A stretch of 64,000 nt of DNA from Paenibacillus mesophilus (GCF_005938385.1 NZ_VCRA01000029.1:19158-83157), one strand, 5' to 3'. Positions 17,780 through 26,011 are shown, counted from the first letter of the stretch. Numbers and translations: made by a program. The notes: generated by a model not told the origin, from the sequence alone.

Positions 17780-18400
17780 ATGTCGGATACTTCCACGTTC
17801 CACAAGCCGGACAGAAGAGTCGCCAAAAGCAAGCAGGCGTTGAAGCAAGCGCTGCTGTCGCTTCTTGCCGGAAAAGACTTTCAGTCCGTCTCGATCACCG
17901 AAATCGTCCGGCTGGCCGATTGCAACCGCGGCACGTTTTACGCGCATTATGAGCATAAGGACGCTTTGCTCGCGGATGTGCTGGGCGATGTCACCTCGGG
18001 GCTGGTCGAAGCGTTCCGGGCACCGTACCGGGACAAAGACTTTTTTCATTTGGATGAGCTGCCCTATACGGCCGTTGCTTTGTTCGATCATGTTTATCTT
18101 CATGCCGAGCTGTATAAGACAATGCTGAACGGCAACGTGCTGCCCAATTTTCGGGAACAGCTGTTCCAAGCGTTGAAATCGGCTGCGCTGGACGATCTTT
18201 ACGTCGATCCGAACGAAGCGTCTTCCAAGATCAACAACGAGCTGCAGATCATTTACCAGACTCACGCTTTACTGGGTCTTACGCTTCACTGGATTGAGGA
18301 AGGGTTCAAGTATACGCCCGACTACATGGCCGAGCAGCTTATGCTCATCCTGAACTGGAGACCCGGGAAAGTGATCATGAAGCACAGCCGCAAGCCGTAA
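17780..18400 (+). CDS. TetR/AcrR family transcriptional regulator
   Basis: The 206-residue protein has an N-terminal TetR HTH (KQALLSLLAGKDFQSVSI, then IVRLADCNRGTFYAHYEHKDALL, about residues 22-64) and an all-helical ligand domain. The TFYAHYEHK recognition helix is typical. The ATG at 17780 follows GCGGGG by 7 bases; an earlier in-frame start at 17765 lacks a site. It is divergent from the SDR gene, with an operator-like palindrome between them. The inducer is unknown. Confidence 0.88.
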   Translation: MSDTSTFHKPDRRVAKSKQALKQALLSLLAGKDFQSVSITEIVRLADCNRGTFYAHYEHKDALLADVLGDVTSGLVEAFRAPYRDKDFFHLDELPYTAVALFDHVYLHAELYKTMLNGNVLPNFREQLFQALKSAALDDLYVDPNEASSKINNELQIIYQTHALLGLTLHWIEEGFKYTPDYMAEQLMLILNWRPGKVIMKHSRKP

Positions 18401-18534
18401 CCCAAACTTGAAAGGAAGGAGGGCCATCCGATGCCCAGACCGAAAATTCCCCGTTAACCGAGAGCGCGAGGGCCGCCTGCGCTTCTGCAGTCTCAAACCG
18501 GATTAACATAATCGAATGAGAGAGGGTAGAACGT

Positions 18535-19473
18535 ATGTGGCCTAAGGACATAGATTGGAAAGATCTGAAGTTCGGAGTTGAAATCGAGTTTGTGGGCGGC
18601 GTCCCGGAGGAGGTCGAGCTGCTGCCGGGGTGGGAGATGTCGCTCGACGAGCGGCAATTCGACGAGACGGGGGCGGAATCGGGCAGCGAGCTTAAGCCGC
18701 CGCCGATCGTATGGGAGCAGCGGGAGCAGATCCGGGTCATGCTGGACCGGCTGAAGGCGCAAGGAGCGACCGCGAATTGGAGCTGCGGTCTTCATGTGCA
18801 TGTCGGCTTGGAGCCATGGGGGCAGCCGGTAGTAAAGCCGATTCTGGAAGCCGCGATTTCGGTACAGGAGGCTCTGCGTGGGCTGCTGCGTACGAGCGAG
18901 CATCGCATGCTGTACGGTCCCCCGGTCACGCCGGAAATGCTGCAAAGCTACGTCCTCGAGCCGAATCCGTCGGCGCTGCGTCACCGCGGTCGTCCGCAAT
19001 CCCACCGCTGTGGCATCAATGCGGCCGCTTGGTTCGATATCGGGACGGTAGAAATCCGCTACGCGAACGGATCGCTCGACTACGATGAAGTGCTTAACAC
19101 GATTGAGCTGTGCCTTCGGTTCGTAGCGGCGATCGGAGCGAGACGCAAGCTTCCCGCCGACCCGGAGCGACTGGCACACGAGCTCGGCGCTCCGATCGGC
19201 GGGTATCCCGCGCCGGTGCCGCCTCCGCAATGGTACCGGGAGCGGATGTGGCTGGAGGATGCGCTGCTTCCGGTATTGACGCCCCATGTGCTGCGGCTTG
19301 AGCCGGATGGTGAAATTCATCATATCGTGCCGGTTGCGGAAGGCATGCTGGTCGCCGTCGAGAATCCGGACGGGCTGCTCACCAACTATTTATTCCGCCC
19401 GACGGCCGAAGGATGGGAGTTTTGCCGGCGATGCCGTAGTCTCGACCATGATGGGCGTGTCCGATTAGGATAG
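18535..19473 (+). CDS. Putative amidoligase family enzyme
   Basis: The 312-residue product matches the amidoligase family, distant relatives of glutamate-cysteine ligase/glutamine synthetase that join amines to carboxylates using ATP. Visible motifs are FGVEIEF near residues 11-17, CGLHVHVG around 84-91 with a conserved His pair, and EIRYANGSLDYDEVLN, a catalytic-core motif late in the fold. Members are predicted to act in peptide-tag or cell-wall amide chemistry, but no peptide or glutamine amidotransferase partner is visible here. A hairpin and then comB follow on the same strand. Confidence 0.78.
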   Translation: MWPKDIDWKDLKFGVEIEFVGGVPEEVELLPGWEMSLDERQFDETGAESGSELKPPPIVWEQREQIRVMLDRLKAQGATANWSCGLHVHVGLEPWGQPVVKPILEAAISVQEALRGLLRTSEHRMLYGPPVTPEMLQSYVLEPNPSALRHRGRPQSHRCGINAAAWFDIGTVEIRYANGSLDYDEVLNTIELCLRFVAAIGARRKLPADPERLAHELGAPIGGYPAPVPPPQWYRERMWLEDALLPVLTPHVLRLEPDGEIHHIVPVAEGMLVAVENPDGLLTNYLFRPTAEGWEFCRRCRSLDHDGRVRLG

Positions 19474-19504
19474 AGATAAAGGCGGCGCTTACAGCAGATA
19501 GCAA

Positions 19505-19535
19505 GGAGGGCCATTCCGCAGCGGAATGGCTCTCC
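19505..19535 (+). terminator. Long hairpin between the amidoligase and comB genes
   Basis: GGAGGGCCATTCCG 19505-19518 pairs at all 14 positions (one G-U) with CGGAATGGCTCTCC 19522-19535 over a CAG loop. Only a TCTTC tail follows, and the comB ribosome site starts six bases later. It could end the amidoligase transcript or act as a processing or attenuation hairpin. Confidence 0.6.
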
Positions 19536-19554
19536 TCTTCAAGGGAGGAAGCCC

Positions 19555-20313
19555 ATGTTCGATCAATCCCCTTACGAATGCCGGGTGGAATGGGGCGAAA
19601 GAGGCGCGCGGGAAGCCGCCGCGAGAGGCGATATCGTCATCATTGTCGATGTGCTCAGCTTCTCCTCCACGGTAGTAACGGCGCTGCATCATGGGGCGGT
19701 CGTGTTCCCTCATGCCAAAGACGGCCGGGTTCGCGAATTCGCCGACCGGCATGGTGCGGAGGTGATCCTCGGCCGAGCCGAAGCGGCGTCTGCAGGCGCC
19801 CCGACATTGTCGCCGATCACATTCGGGCCTGAACACGCGGGACGTAAATTTGCTCTCTGCTCGCTGAACGGGGCCGTCTGCGCCCGGATCGGAGCGGCGG
19901 CGTCCGCCCTGCTGGTCGGGTGTCTGCTCAACGCTGGCTCCGTCGCCAAGGAAGCCAATCGGCTGCGACGCGTTAGCGGCGCATGCGTAACCGTTGTACC
20001 GTGCGGCGAGAAATGGAACGATCCGATAGAAGGAGAGAGCTTGCTGCGTCCGTCCTTGGAAGATTATTTGGGGGCGGGAGCGATCCTTCATGCGCTTGAC
20101 GGAAGCCGATCGCCGGAAGCGGAAGTATGCGCGGGTGCATTCCGCCACGCGGCGCCCCGTATCCCCGAGCTTATATGGGATTGCGGCAGCGGGCGGGAGC
20201 TGCGTGTGAAAGGGTATGCCGACGACGTGAGGCATTGCTCCCGATTGGATCGTTACGCGACGGTTCCTAGGCTGTATGAAGAAAGGTTTGTCGAGTCCGC
20301 CGGACTGGAGTGA
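19555..20313 (+). CDS. comB: 2-phosphosulfolactate phosphatase family protein (ComB/YitC-like)
   Basis: The 252-residue protein matches ComB, which dephosphorylates 2-phosphosulfolactate to sulfolactate. Recognisable segments are DIVIIVDVLSFSSTVVTALHHGA, SLNGAVCARIG and the late PCGEKWNDP motif with its Cys. In Bacillus a ComB homologue (YitC) belongs to the spore sulfolactate pathway; the partner genes are absent here, so the substrate is not certain. The ATG at 19555 has GGGAGG 6 bases upstream. Confidence 0.82.
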   Translation: MFDQSPYECRVEWGERGAREAAARGDIVIIVDVLSFSSTVVTALHHGAVVFPHAKDGRVREFADRHGAEVILGRAEAASAGAPTLSPITFGPEHAGRKFALCSLNGAVCARIGAAASALLVGCLLNAGSVAKEANRLRRVSGACVTVVPCGEKWNDPIEGESLLRPSLEDYLGAGAILHALDGSRSPEAEVCAGAFRHAAPRIPELIWDCGSGRELRVKGYADDVRHCSRLDRYATVPRLYEERFVESAGLE

Positions 20314-20343
20314 TTGACGCGATCATTCCGAAGGCCGAGCGAG

Positions 20344-20387
20344 AAAAAGCCCCGAAGCGCCTCAGCAGGCGCCTTCGGGGCTTTTTT
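20344..20387. terminator. Strong bidirectional terminator
   Basis: An A-rich arm AAAAGCCCCGAA, then GCGCCT, pairs with AGGCGC and TTCGGGGCTTTT with one bulged C. It has T runs on both strands and serves both comB and the converging transporter gene. Confidence 0.9.
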
Positions 20388-20397
20388 GCCGCGCGCG

Positions 20398-21111
20398 TTA
20401 ACGGTCGGCGGGCAGCGCCTGCTCGTCCTCCTTGTGCTTGAAGCTGCGCGCGATATACATGACGGGCGTGGAAGCCGCCGTTATTACGAATTTGAATAAG
20501 TATGTCGAGATTAAAATTTGCACCCACACGCTGAATGAATATAAGCCGGCGAAAGCGATCGTGCAAAAGACGAGCGAATCGACCAATTGGCTTAACGCGG
20601 TGCTGCCGTTCGTTCGTATCCACAGCTGATTGTAGGAGGCGAACTTCGTTTTCAAATAGCTGTACACCCGGACGTCCAGAAACTGGCTGATGAAATAAGC
20701 GCACAGGCTGCCTGCGGCGAGCCGGGGCATCAGTCCGAATATCGAGCTCATCGCCTGCTGAGCCTCTTGGGCGATCGGCTCGTCCAGCGGCGTAAATACG
20801 AGCGCCATCTGCATCATGACCGTCGAAGCGAGCAGACTGAAGAAGCCGAACCATACCGCTTGCGTCGCCGCTTTCTTGCCGTATTTCTCGTTCAGCAGGT
20901 CGGTGGCCATATAAATGGACGTATAGATCGTATTGCCGAGCGTCATGACGATGCCGAGCAGCACGATCGTCTTGGTTACCTGGATGTTGGCCAGTACGGT
21001 GGCGAAGCCGATCCACGCGTAGAGGCCTTTTCGGCCGAACAGCCGGTAGCATAATAGAAACAACCCAAAATTGACAAGGACAAATACAATGCCCCAGAGC
21101 AAATTGAACAT
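20398..21111 (-). CDS. yhhQ: Queuosine precursor transporter (YhhQ/VUT family)
   Basis: The 237-residue integral membrane protein has about six hydrophobic helices and the family motifs LANIQVTKTIVLLG, YMATDLLNEKYGKKAA and SQFLDVRVYSYLK. It imports queuosine precursors (preQ0/preQ1 or queuine) for tRNA modification. The ATG at 21111 is 8 bases after GGAGG. The leader carries a preQ1-type riboswitch whose tail overlaps the ribosome site, which independently supports the assignment. Confidence 0.92.
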   Translation of the reverse strand: MFNLLWGIVFVLVNFGLFLLCYRLFGRKGLYAWIGFATVLANIQVTKTIVLLGIVMTLGNTIYTSIYMATDLLNEKYGKKAATQAVWFGFFSLLASTVMMQMALVFTPLDEPIAQEAQQAMSSIFGLMPRLAAGSLCAYFISQFLDVRVYSYLKTKFASYNQLWIRTNGSTALSQLVDSLVFCTIAFAGLYSFSVWVQILISTYLFKFVITAASTPVMYIARSFKHKEDEQALPADR

Positions 21112-21119
21112 GCGCCATT

Positions 21120-21160
21120 CCTCCATAGTTTTGGTATCGCGGGATGGTTGCGAACCGCGT
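21120..21160 (-). promoter_or_regulatory. PreQ1-I riboswitch controlling the queuosine precursor transporter
   Basis: On the minus strand a short stem CGCGG (21159-21155) and CCGCG (21142-21138) encloses a UUCGCAACCAUC loop. It is followed by the A-rich tail AUACCAAAACUAU and then GGAGG (21124-21120). This matches the tiny H-type pseudoknot aptamer of class I preQ1 riboswitches, including the UUCGCA loop and AAAAC tail. Ligand binding would draw the tail into the pseudoknot and hide the ribosome site, so control is translational. A GGGC-UUUU-GCCC hairpin lies just 5' of it. Confidence 0.88.
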
Positions 21161-21330
21161 ACGGGCAAAAGCCCGATTGAGCTATCATAGCAGATTCGTT
21201 CGCGCGGCGCACCAAAATCGATTAAAAAGACAACTACTTTGCAAATATTCATTCCAAAACGAGGAACCTATAATAGGATTGCAAGCGAGCAGGCTGCCGT
21301 CCATCTTTGTAAATCGATTACAAATGTCAC

Positions 21331-21365
21331 TTGTCATAAGTGTATTAAGTGATATAATACACTTA
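21331..21365 (+). promoter_or_regulatory. Promoter with YtrA-type operator for the GntR/ABC operon
   Basis: TTGTCA (21331-21336), a 16-base spacer and TATAAT (21353-21358) form a near-consensus promoter. An exact 11-base inverted repeat, TAAGTGTATTA 21337-21347 and TAATACACTTA 21355-21365, covers the spacer and -10 box. It contains AGTGTA-N13-TACACT, the arrangement described for the YtrA repressor of Bacillus. This predicts autorepression. Confidence 0.82.
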
Positions 21366-21407
21366 TGATAAGTGATGCAGTACTCATGGAAGACAGGAGG
21401 ATCGCCT

Positions 21408-21809
21408 ATGACAGGACAGCAGGTTGGCCCGCTTCGCTTCCAGATCGATTTCAGCCAACCGCTTTACGAGCAAATATTGGATCAGGTGCGGAGTTCGATC
21501 GCGAAAGGAGAAATCGGCTTGGGAGACAAAATGCCTTCGGTACGGGAGCTGGCGCAGGAGCTGCGGATGAATCCGAACACGGTGATGCGCGCGTATCAGG
21601 AATTGGAGCGGGACGGTTTGACGGAAAAACGGAGGGGGCAGGGCACTTATGTGACGTCCTCGCCAGAACGGGTACAGAAGTTCCGGACGGAGTTAGCCGC
21701 GCAATATATAGAAGCGTTCATGTCGCAGATGGAAAGCTTGGGGCTGACATGGGACGACATCGAGCAGTACGTGCAGCGGAAATCGGCTCCGGACAAAGGA
21801 GGGGCGTAA
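21408..21809 (+). CDS. GntR-family regulator, YtrA subfamily
   Basis: The 133-residue protein is a short GntR regulator: a winged HTH (LYEQILDQVRSSIAKGEIGLGDKMPSVRELAQEL split across residues 18-50, then MNPNTVMRAYQELERDGL) followed by only a short helical tail, as in YtrA, with no large ligand domain. The ATG at 21408 is 7 bases after AGGAGG; an earlier ATG at 21372 lacks a site. It heads an ABC-transporter operon and sits behind a YtrA-type operator, so it likely represses the operon and itself. Confidence 0.92.
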   Translation: MTGQQVGPLRFQIDFSQPLYEQILDQVRSSIAKGEIGLGDKMPSVRELAQELRMNPNTVMRAYQELERDGLTEKRRGQGTYVTSSPERVQKFRTELAAQYIEAFMSQMESLGLTWDDIEQYVQRKSAPDKGGA

Positions 21810-21810
21810 G

Positions 21811-22524
21811 ATGACGCAACCGATCGTCGTTTGCGAGCAAGTAACGAAACGATACGGTAAGAAAGCCGCTCTTGATGGGCTCGACGTCACGATTCCGGCG
21901 GGCCGGATCGTAGGCGTCCTCGGTCCGAACGGCTGCGGCAAGTCGAGCTTGTTCCGGGCGATTACGGGGCTTGTGACGCCGGATGGAGGGAAGATCGAGG
22001 TGTTCGGCGGGAAGCCGGGCTGGCAGACGAATAAGCAGATCGCCTACATGCCCGACCGGGGGCGCTGGTATCCGAGCCATACAGTGCAGCAGGCGTTCGA
22101 ATGGGGCCATACGTTTTTGCCGGGCTTCGACAAGGAAGGCGCGATCCGGTTCGCGGAATGGATGGACATCGATCCCGAGATGAAGATCGGCGGCATGAGC
22201 CGTGGACAAGAAGCCCGGATTATGCTCATCCTGTGCATCGCGCGCGATGTGCCGCTTATTATTCTGGACGAACCGTTCGCCGGCATCGACGTCATCTCGC
22301 GGGAGGCGATCGTTTCCGGCATCATCGACCATTTGGAAAACCGCGGACAATCGATGCTGATCAGCACGCACGATATTCAAGAGGTGGAAGGGCTGTTCGA
22401 CTACACGGTCATGATGGACCAGGGCCGGGCGATATGGACCGGCGATACGGATGATTTGCGGGCCGAATACGGGTCTTTGCAAAATGTGTTTCGGACTTTG
22501 TACAAAAAGGAGTGGAGACGTTGA
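21811..22524 (+). CDS. ABC transporter ATP-binding protein (YtrB-like)
   Basis: The 237-residue ATPase has Walker A GPNGCGKSS at 38-46, Walker B LIILDEPFAGID and the H-loop STHD. The signature motif reads MSRGQ in place of LSGGQ. It starts one base after the GntR stop codon, with GGAGG upstream, and its end overlaps the permease start. It energises export or lipid/peptide handling with the following membrane subunit. Confidence 0.9.
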   Translation: MTQPIVVCEQVTKRYGKKAALDGLDVTIPAGRIVGVLGPNGCGKSSLFRAITGLVTPDGGKIEVFGGKPGWQTNKQIAYMPDRGRWYPSHTVQQAFEWGHTFLPGFDKEGAIRFAEWMDIDPEMKIGGMSRGQEARIMLILCIARDVPLIILDEPFAGIDVISREAIVSGIIDHLENRGQSMLISTHDIQEVEGLFDYTVMMDQGRAIWTGDTDDLRAEYGSLQNVFRTLYKKEWRR

Positions 22525-23279
22525 CACCGACCGGTACGTTCTGGGCGCTCGTCCATCATGAATTCAAACTAAAAGGAAGCTGTCGGAAACGGAACCGTTC
22601 CCCGATCGCGAAATGGTGGTGGATCGCCTACTTATCTCTGATCGTGATCGCGGCGGTCAGCGCGACAACTTATTTCGCCATCAACAATACACTGCGGCTG
22701 GAAAATTTGTGGTTCGTAACGTTCGGTCTGCCTTATGTCTTATTTTTTCTCGGGTTCGGCAGCTTGAAGCGGGAGTGGGAAAACGATACGTTCGGCTGGT
22801 GGCTGACGCTGCCGTATCCGCGCCTATGGCTGGTCGGGTCCAAATGGATCGGCGGACTGCTGCGGGCTGTCTTGATATGGGGAATCATATTTGCGTTCGG
22901 CACGGTGTATGCAACGGTCATCGCTTTGTCGCTGGCATCTTATTCGTTCGCCGATGTCGGCTTCTTTATGAAGGCGGGCTTCCAATGGCTGTTCTTGATA
23001 ATAGGCTTCAGTCCGCTGCTGACGTCGCTTGGCATATTGACCGCCAGCGCGCCGTATACGGCGATTCGCCCGCTTACTCCTATCCTCTGGGTCGCATTCA
23101 TGGGCGGCGGCGGCTTGCTGTATTCGGGGTTGCCATCCGGCGGAGCGAACGGGGACAATTTCGCGGCGATTATGCCGTTTACTTGGAGCATCGTCGCCGC
23201 CATGGCCGTCGGATTGCTTGTCGCTTACGCGGTCATCCGCTTCTGCGCCTATTTGCTCGAACATAAATTGCATGTTTAA
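22521..23279 (+). CDS. ABC transporter permease
   Basis: The 252-residue protein has about six membrane helices, beginning WWWIAYLSLIVIAAVSATTYF, and a conserved cytoplasmic FGSLKREWENDTFGWWLTLPYPR segment seen in YtrC/D-type membrane subunits. TTG at 22521 is preferred over GTG at 22512 because AAGGAG lies 8 bases upstream; it gives a four-base overlap with the ATPase gene. It partners the preceding ATPase. A MITE-like palindrome begins just after the stop codon. Confidence 0.85.
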   Translation: MTPTGTFWALVHHEFKLKGSCRKRNRSPIAKWWWIAYLSLIVIAAVSATTYFAINNTLRLENLWFVTFGLPYVLFFLGFGSLKREWENDTFGWWLTLPYPRLWLVGSKWIGGLLRAVLIWGIIFAFGTVYATVIALSLASYSFADVGFFMKAGFQWLFLIIGFSPLLTSLGILTASAPYTAIRPLTPILWVAFMGGGGLLYSGLPSGGANGDNFAAIMPFTWSIVAAMAVGLLVAYAVIRFCAYLLEHKLHV

Positions 23280-23285
23280 AGATGT

Positions 23286-23519
23286 TTGCGAAGTAAGCTC
23301 AGGCTGTTAAGAAAGTCAAATGAGAGGATTGAAATACAAAAAGGGGGCAGGGAGATGTGCGTAAAGCGAAGCGTCTGACTTTAAAATCGAGTTGTACCCG
23401 CTTAAATTCAAATAAGACAACTCGATTTTAACGGAAGTGGAGCGCATTCCCTGCCCTCTTGCCATCACTGCTTCCTCTCATTGCAGACTTTTTCAGTAGC
23501 CTCACGCTTGCGAAGTAAG
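23286..23519. mobile_element. MITE-like long palindrome flanked by 12-bp direct repeats
   Basis: TTGCGAAGTAAG occurs at 23286-23297 and again at 23508-23519. Between the copies, 210 bases form nested inverted repeats: AGGCT/AGCCT at the ends, AAAGTC 23312-23317 with GACTTT 23486-23491, ATGAGAGGA 23320-23328 with its complement at 23473-23481, GGGCAGGGA 23345-23353 with 23448-23456, and a perfect 15-base pair TTAAAATCGAGTTGT 23381-23395 with 23417-23431. No protein is encoded. Removing the element and one direct repeat would leave the next ATPase gene about 40 bases after the permease stop, as in an operon. Confidence 0.6.
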
Positions 23520-23540
23520 TTTATTTTTAGGAGGAGAACT

Positions 23541-24509
23541 ATGGAACAACTATTGACGAAGCCCCAAGGCGCGGCGGCTGCGAAAAACGGCGATATGCTG
23601 CTGGAAGTTGCCGGACTGCGCAAAGGCTACGGGAAGAAGCAAGCTCTGCATGACGTGACGTTTTCGCTGCGCGCCGGCTCGTCATTCGGTTTTCTCGGTC
23701 CGAACGGGGCGGGGAAATCGACGACGATGAAAATATTGACCGGCATCGTCAAAGCCGACAGCGGGCAGGTGAAGCTGTTCGGCCGGGACATTACGAACGA
23801 TACCGGCGCGGTGGCGGAATATATCGGGTACGTCCCGCAAGAAATAACGCTCTATGAGAAAATGAGCGCATACGACAATCTCGAATTTTTCGGTCAGGCT
23901 TACGGCGTCCGCGGGAACGAATTGAAGCGGCGTATCCATGATGCACTGGAGAGGACCGGACTCGGCGACCGGGCGAAGGATGAGATCAAGACGTTTTCCG
24001 GCGGCATGAAACGGAGAATCAATATCGCGGCGGCGCTGCTGCACCGGCCGAAGCTGCTTATTCTGGACGAACCGACGGTAGGGATCGATCCGCAGTCGCG
24101 CAATCATATATTCGAAATGATTCGCGAGCTGAACGGCGAAGGCGTCACGATCATTTATTCGACCCACTATATGGAGGAGGTCGAAGTATTGTGCGACGAA
24201 ATCGCCATTATGGATCAAGGGACGATCAAGGCGATAGGTCCGCTCGGCGAACTGCTGGAACGGTACGGGCGCAAAGCGATTTATGTGGAAGCGGCGGGGA
24301 TGAAGGAGCCTCCGGGCGATCCCGATATCGTGAAGACGGTCAAAGAAGGCTCCGGATGGATCGTGGAAACGGACCGCGTCGGCACGGTGATGCAGCGTCT
24401 TCTGCATTCGGCTGCGCAGCACCGGTGGGATGTCAAGCAGCTGGAAGTCGTCAGACCGTCTTTGGAACAAGTATTTTTGACCGTAACCGGCACCGCGTTA
24501 AGGGATTAG
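23541..24509 (+). CDS. ABC transporter ATP-binding protein (DrrA/NatA-like)
   Basis: The 322-residue ATPase has Walker A GPNGAGKSTT, Q-loop VPQE, signature FSGGM, Walker B LLILDEPTVGIDP and H-loop STHYMEE, plus a roughly 90-residue C-terminal extension common in drug-export ATPases. The ATG at 23541 is 6 bases after AGGAGG; the longer reading would start inside the palindromic element. It pairs with the following ABC-2 permease, and before the element arrived it may have been part of the YtrA-type operon. Confidence 0.92.
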   Translation: MEQLLTKPQGAAAAKNGDMLLEVAGLRKGYGKKQALHDVTFSLRAGSSFGFLGPNGAGKSTTMKILTGIVKADSGQVKLFGRDITNDTGAVAEYIGYVPQEITLYEKMSAYDNLEFFGQAYGVRGNELKRRIHDALERTGLGDRAKDEIKTFSGGMKRRINIAAALLHRPKLLILDEPTVGIDPQSRNHIFEMIRELNGEGVTIIYSTHYMEEVEVLCDEIAIMDQGTIKAIGPLGELLERYGRKAIYVEAAGMKEPPGDPDIVKTVKEGSGWIVETDRVGTVMQRLLHSAAQHRWDVKQLEVVRPSLEQVFLTVTGTALRD

Positions 24510-24537
24510 CCGGATTCGATAAGAAGGAGGATAGGCG

Positions 24538-25680
24538 ATGTTGGCGATTATTCGCAAAGAGATCAAACTGCTCCGGAAAGACAAGCACAGCTTCTTTTTC
24601 CTGCTGCTTATGCCGGTCATCTTCATCGTGATGTTCGCCTCCGTCTTCGGCGGCTCGGGCGACTCCGGCAACATTTCGCTCCATGTTGTCGACATGGACG
24701 GAACGGCTGCATCCAATGCTCTGCTGAAGCAGGCGGGGCAAATTATGGACGTGAAATCAGCTGAACCGGCTCAATTGGACGAACAAATCGATAACATCAA
24801 GAAAGGCCAATTTTCCGCCGTACTCGTCATCCCGGGCGGATTCGAGGCGGATATGAACCAGGGCAAGCCGGTGGACGTGAAGCTGTATCAGGACCCGGCG
24901 GCGCAAGCCTCGGTCGCCCCGATCCAAGCGATTCTGAACAGCATCTTCAACCAATACAGGGAGCAGAAGCTGTCGGACGCGCTGGTCCGGATGGGCCAGA
25001 CGAAGGCGCAATCGGAGCAGACGCTCGCTTCCCCGATCCGCGTGGAGAACGTTTCGACTTCTTCGGACCGGTTCAGCTATATCGATCAGGTCGTACCCGG
25101 CATGACGGTCATGTTCGTGTTCTACATCATGATTACGATGGCGAAACGGTTTTTCGACGAGAAGAAGAGCGGTCTGCTGTCGAGAATACGCAGTACGGCC
25201 ATCAAGCCGCTGCACTATTTGATCGGCATGTGGATCCCGTTCGTGCTGTTCGTTATCGCGCAGTGCACGCTGCTGTTCGCGTTCGGGCATTTCGTGTACG
25301 GCTTGAAGCTGGGAGATTTGTCCGCACTTGCTTTGATCATCGCCGGCTTGAGCATAGCGGGAACAGGTATCGGACTTGGCTTATCGTTCATCGTTCCCGG
25401 CGAAGGGGCGGCGATGGCGGTTACCCAGCTAATCGCCATGGGCGGAGCGATGGTCGGCGGCCTATGGATGCCGTCGTACATGATGCCCCAATTCGTGCAA
25501 AATATCGGACATTTTACGCCGCAGTTCTGGGCGCAGCATTCGCTGCTGGACGTCATTGCGCACGGAGCGGGCATCGGCGACGTAGCCGGCACCGTTCTCA
25601 TTTTGCTTGCGTTCGGAGTGGCCGGACTGGCCGTCGCGTTTATCCGCTTGCCCGGCTTCCTGCGCTCAGCCGCCAACTGA
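24538..25680 (+). CDS. ABC-2 type permease (YhgE/DrrB-like exporter subunit)
   Basis: The 380-residue protein starts with a cytoplasmic LAIIRKEIKLLRKDKHSF segment and a first helix (FFLLLMPVIFIVMFASVF), then a roughly 150-residue external domain, then five more helices from VPGMTVMFVFYIMI onward, the standard layout of ABC-2 membrane subunits. The ATG follows GGAGG by 7 bases, 28 bases after the ATPase. Its stop codon lies one base from the end of a convergent zinc-ribbon gene, so no separate terminator fits between them. Confidence 0.9.
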   Translation: MLAIIRKEIKLLRKDKHSFFFLLLMPVIFIVMFASVFGGSGDSGNISLHVVDMDGTAASNALLKQAGQIMDVKSAEPAQLDEQIDNIKKGQFSAVLVIPGGFEADMNQGKPVDVKLYQDPAAQASVAPIQAILNSIFNQYREQKLSDALVRMGQTKAQSEQTLASPIRVENVSTSSDRFSYIDQVVPGMTVMFVFYIMITMAKRFFDEKKSGLLSRIRSTAIKPLHYLIGMWIPFVLFVIAQCTLLFAFGHFVYGLKLGDLSALALIIAGLSIAGTGIGLGLSFIVPGEGAAMAVTQLIAMGGAMVGGLWMPSYMMPQFVQNIGHFTPQFWAQHSLLDVIAHGAGIGDVAGTVLILLAFGVAGLAVAFIRLPGFLRSAAN

Positions 25681-25681
25681 T

Positions 25682-25933
25682 TCAGGTCAGCCGTTCCTCC
25701 AGCGCCGTAATGGCCGAATAGCCGCATTTACCGCAAAACGTTTGGTGAATGCACTGATGGCGGGCGAGATCCGGGTAGCCGTTAGTCAGCTTGAGATCGT
25801 CGATTTGGCGGTACGGGGAGTAAGGGCCCGAATAATCGTCCAGGCGCCCGCCGTCCGTCAGAGGTTCGCCGCACTGCGGGCAAAGCGAGTTCAGCGCGAT
25901 CATTCCGTTACAGTATGGGCATATGTAGGACAC
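25682..25933 (-). CDS. Small zinc-ribbon protein of unknown function (83 aa)
   Basis: The product has three Cys pairs: CPYC near residues 5-8, CPQC near 18-21 and CGKC near 68-71, with an extra Cys at 61, arranged as a zinc ribbon. No signal or membrane segment is present. The GTG start at 25933 has GGTGG 9 bases upstream. It converges on the ABC-2 permease gene with a one-base gap. No function is recognised; such ribbons are often nucleic-acid or protein binding. Confidence 0.7.
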   Translation of the reverse strand: MSYICPYCNGMIALNSLCPQCGEPLTDGGRLDDYSGPYSPYRQIDDLKLTNGYPDLARHQCIHQTFCGKCGYSAITALEERLT

Positions 25934-26011
25934 GGATATGTTCCACCTTCATATTGTCTTTTCAGGGTAGAATACCCTTAGTTGAAAGAGCGGATACATG
26001 TACGGGCTATT

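Noticed and set aside
18432..18458. An 8-codon ORF (MPRPKIPR) with a good GGAGGG site before the amidoligase gene
   Set aside because: Too short to support; no terminator or pairing structure was found that would make it a leader peptide.
18379..18513. Minus-strand 44-codon reading opposite the tetR-amidoligase gap
   Set aside because: No ribosome site and it overlaps the tetR 3' end; treated as a shadow frame.
23300..23507. The long palindrome as an attenuator or riboswitch for the downstream ABC ATPase
   Set aside because: The 12-base direct repeats and operon spacing on removal fit an insertion better; no conserved aptamer was recognised.
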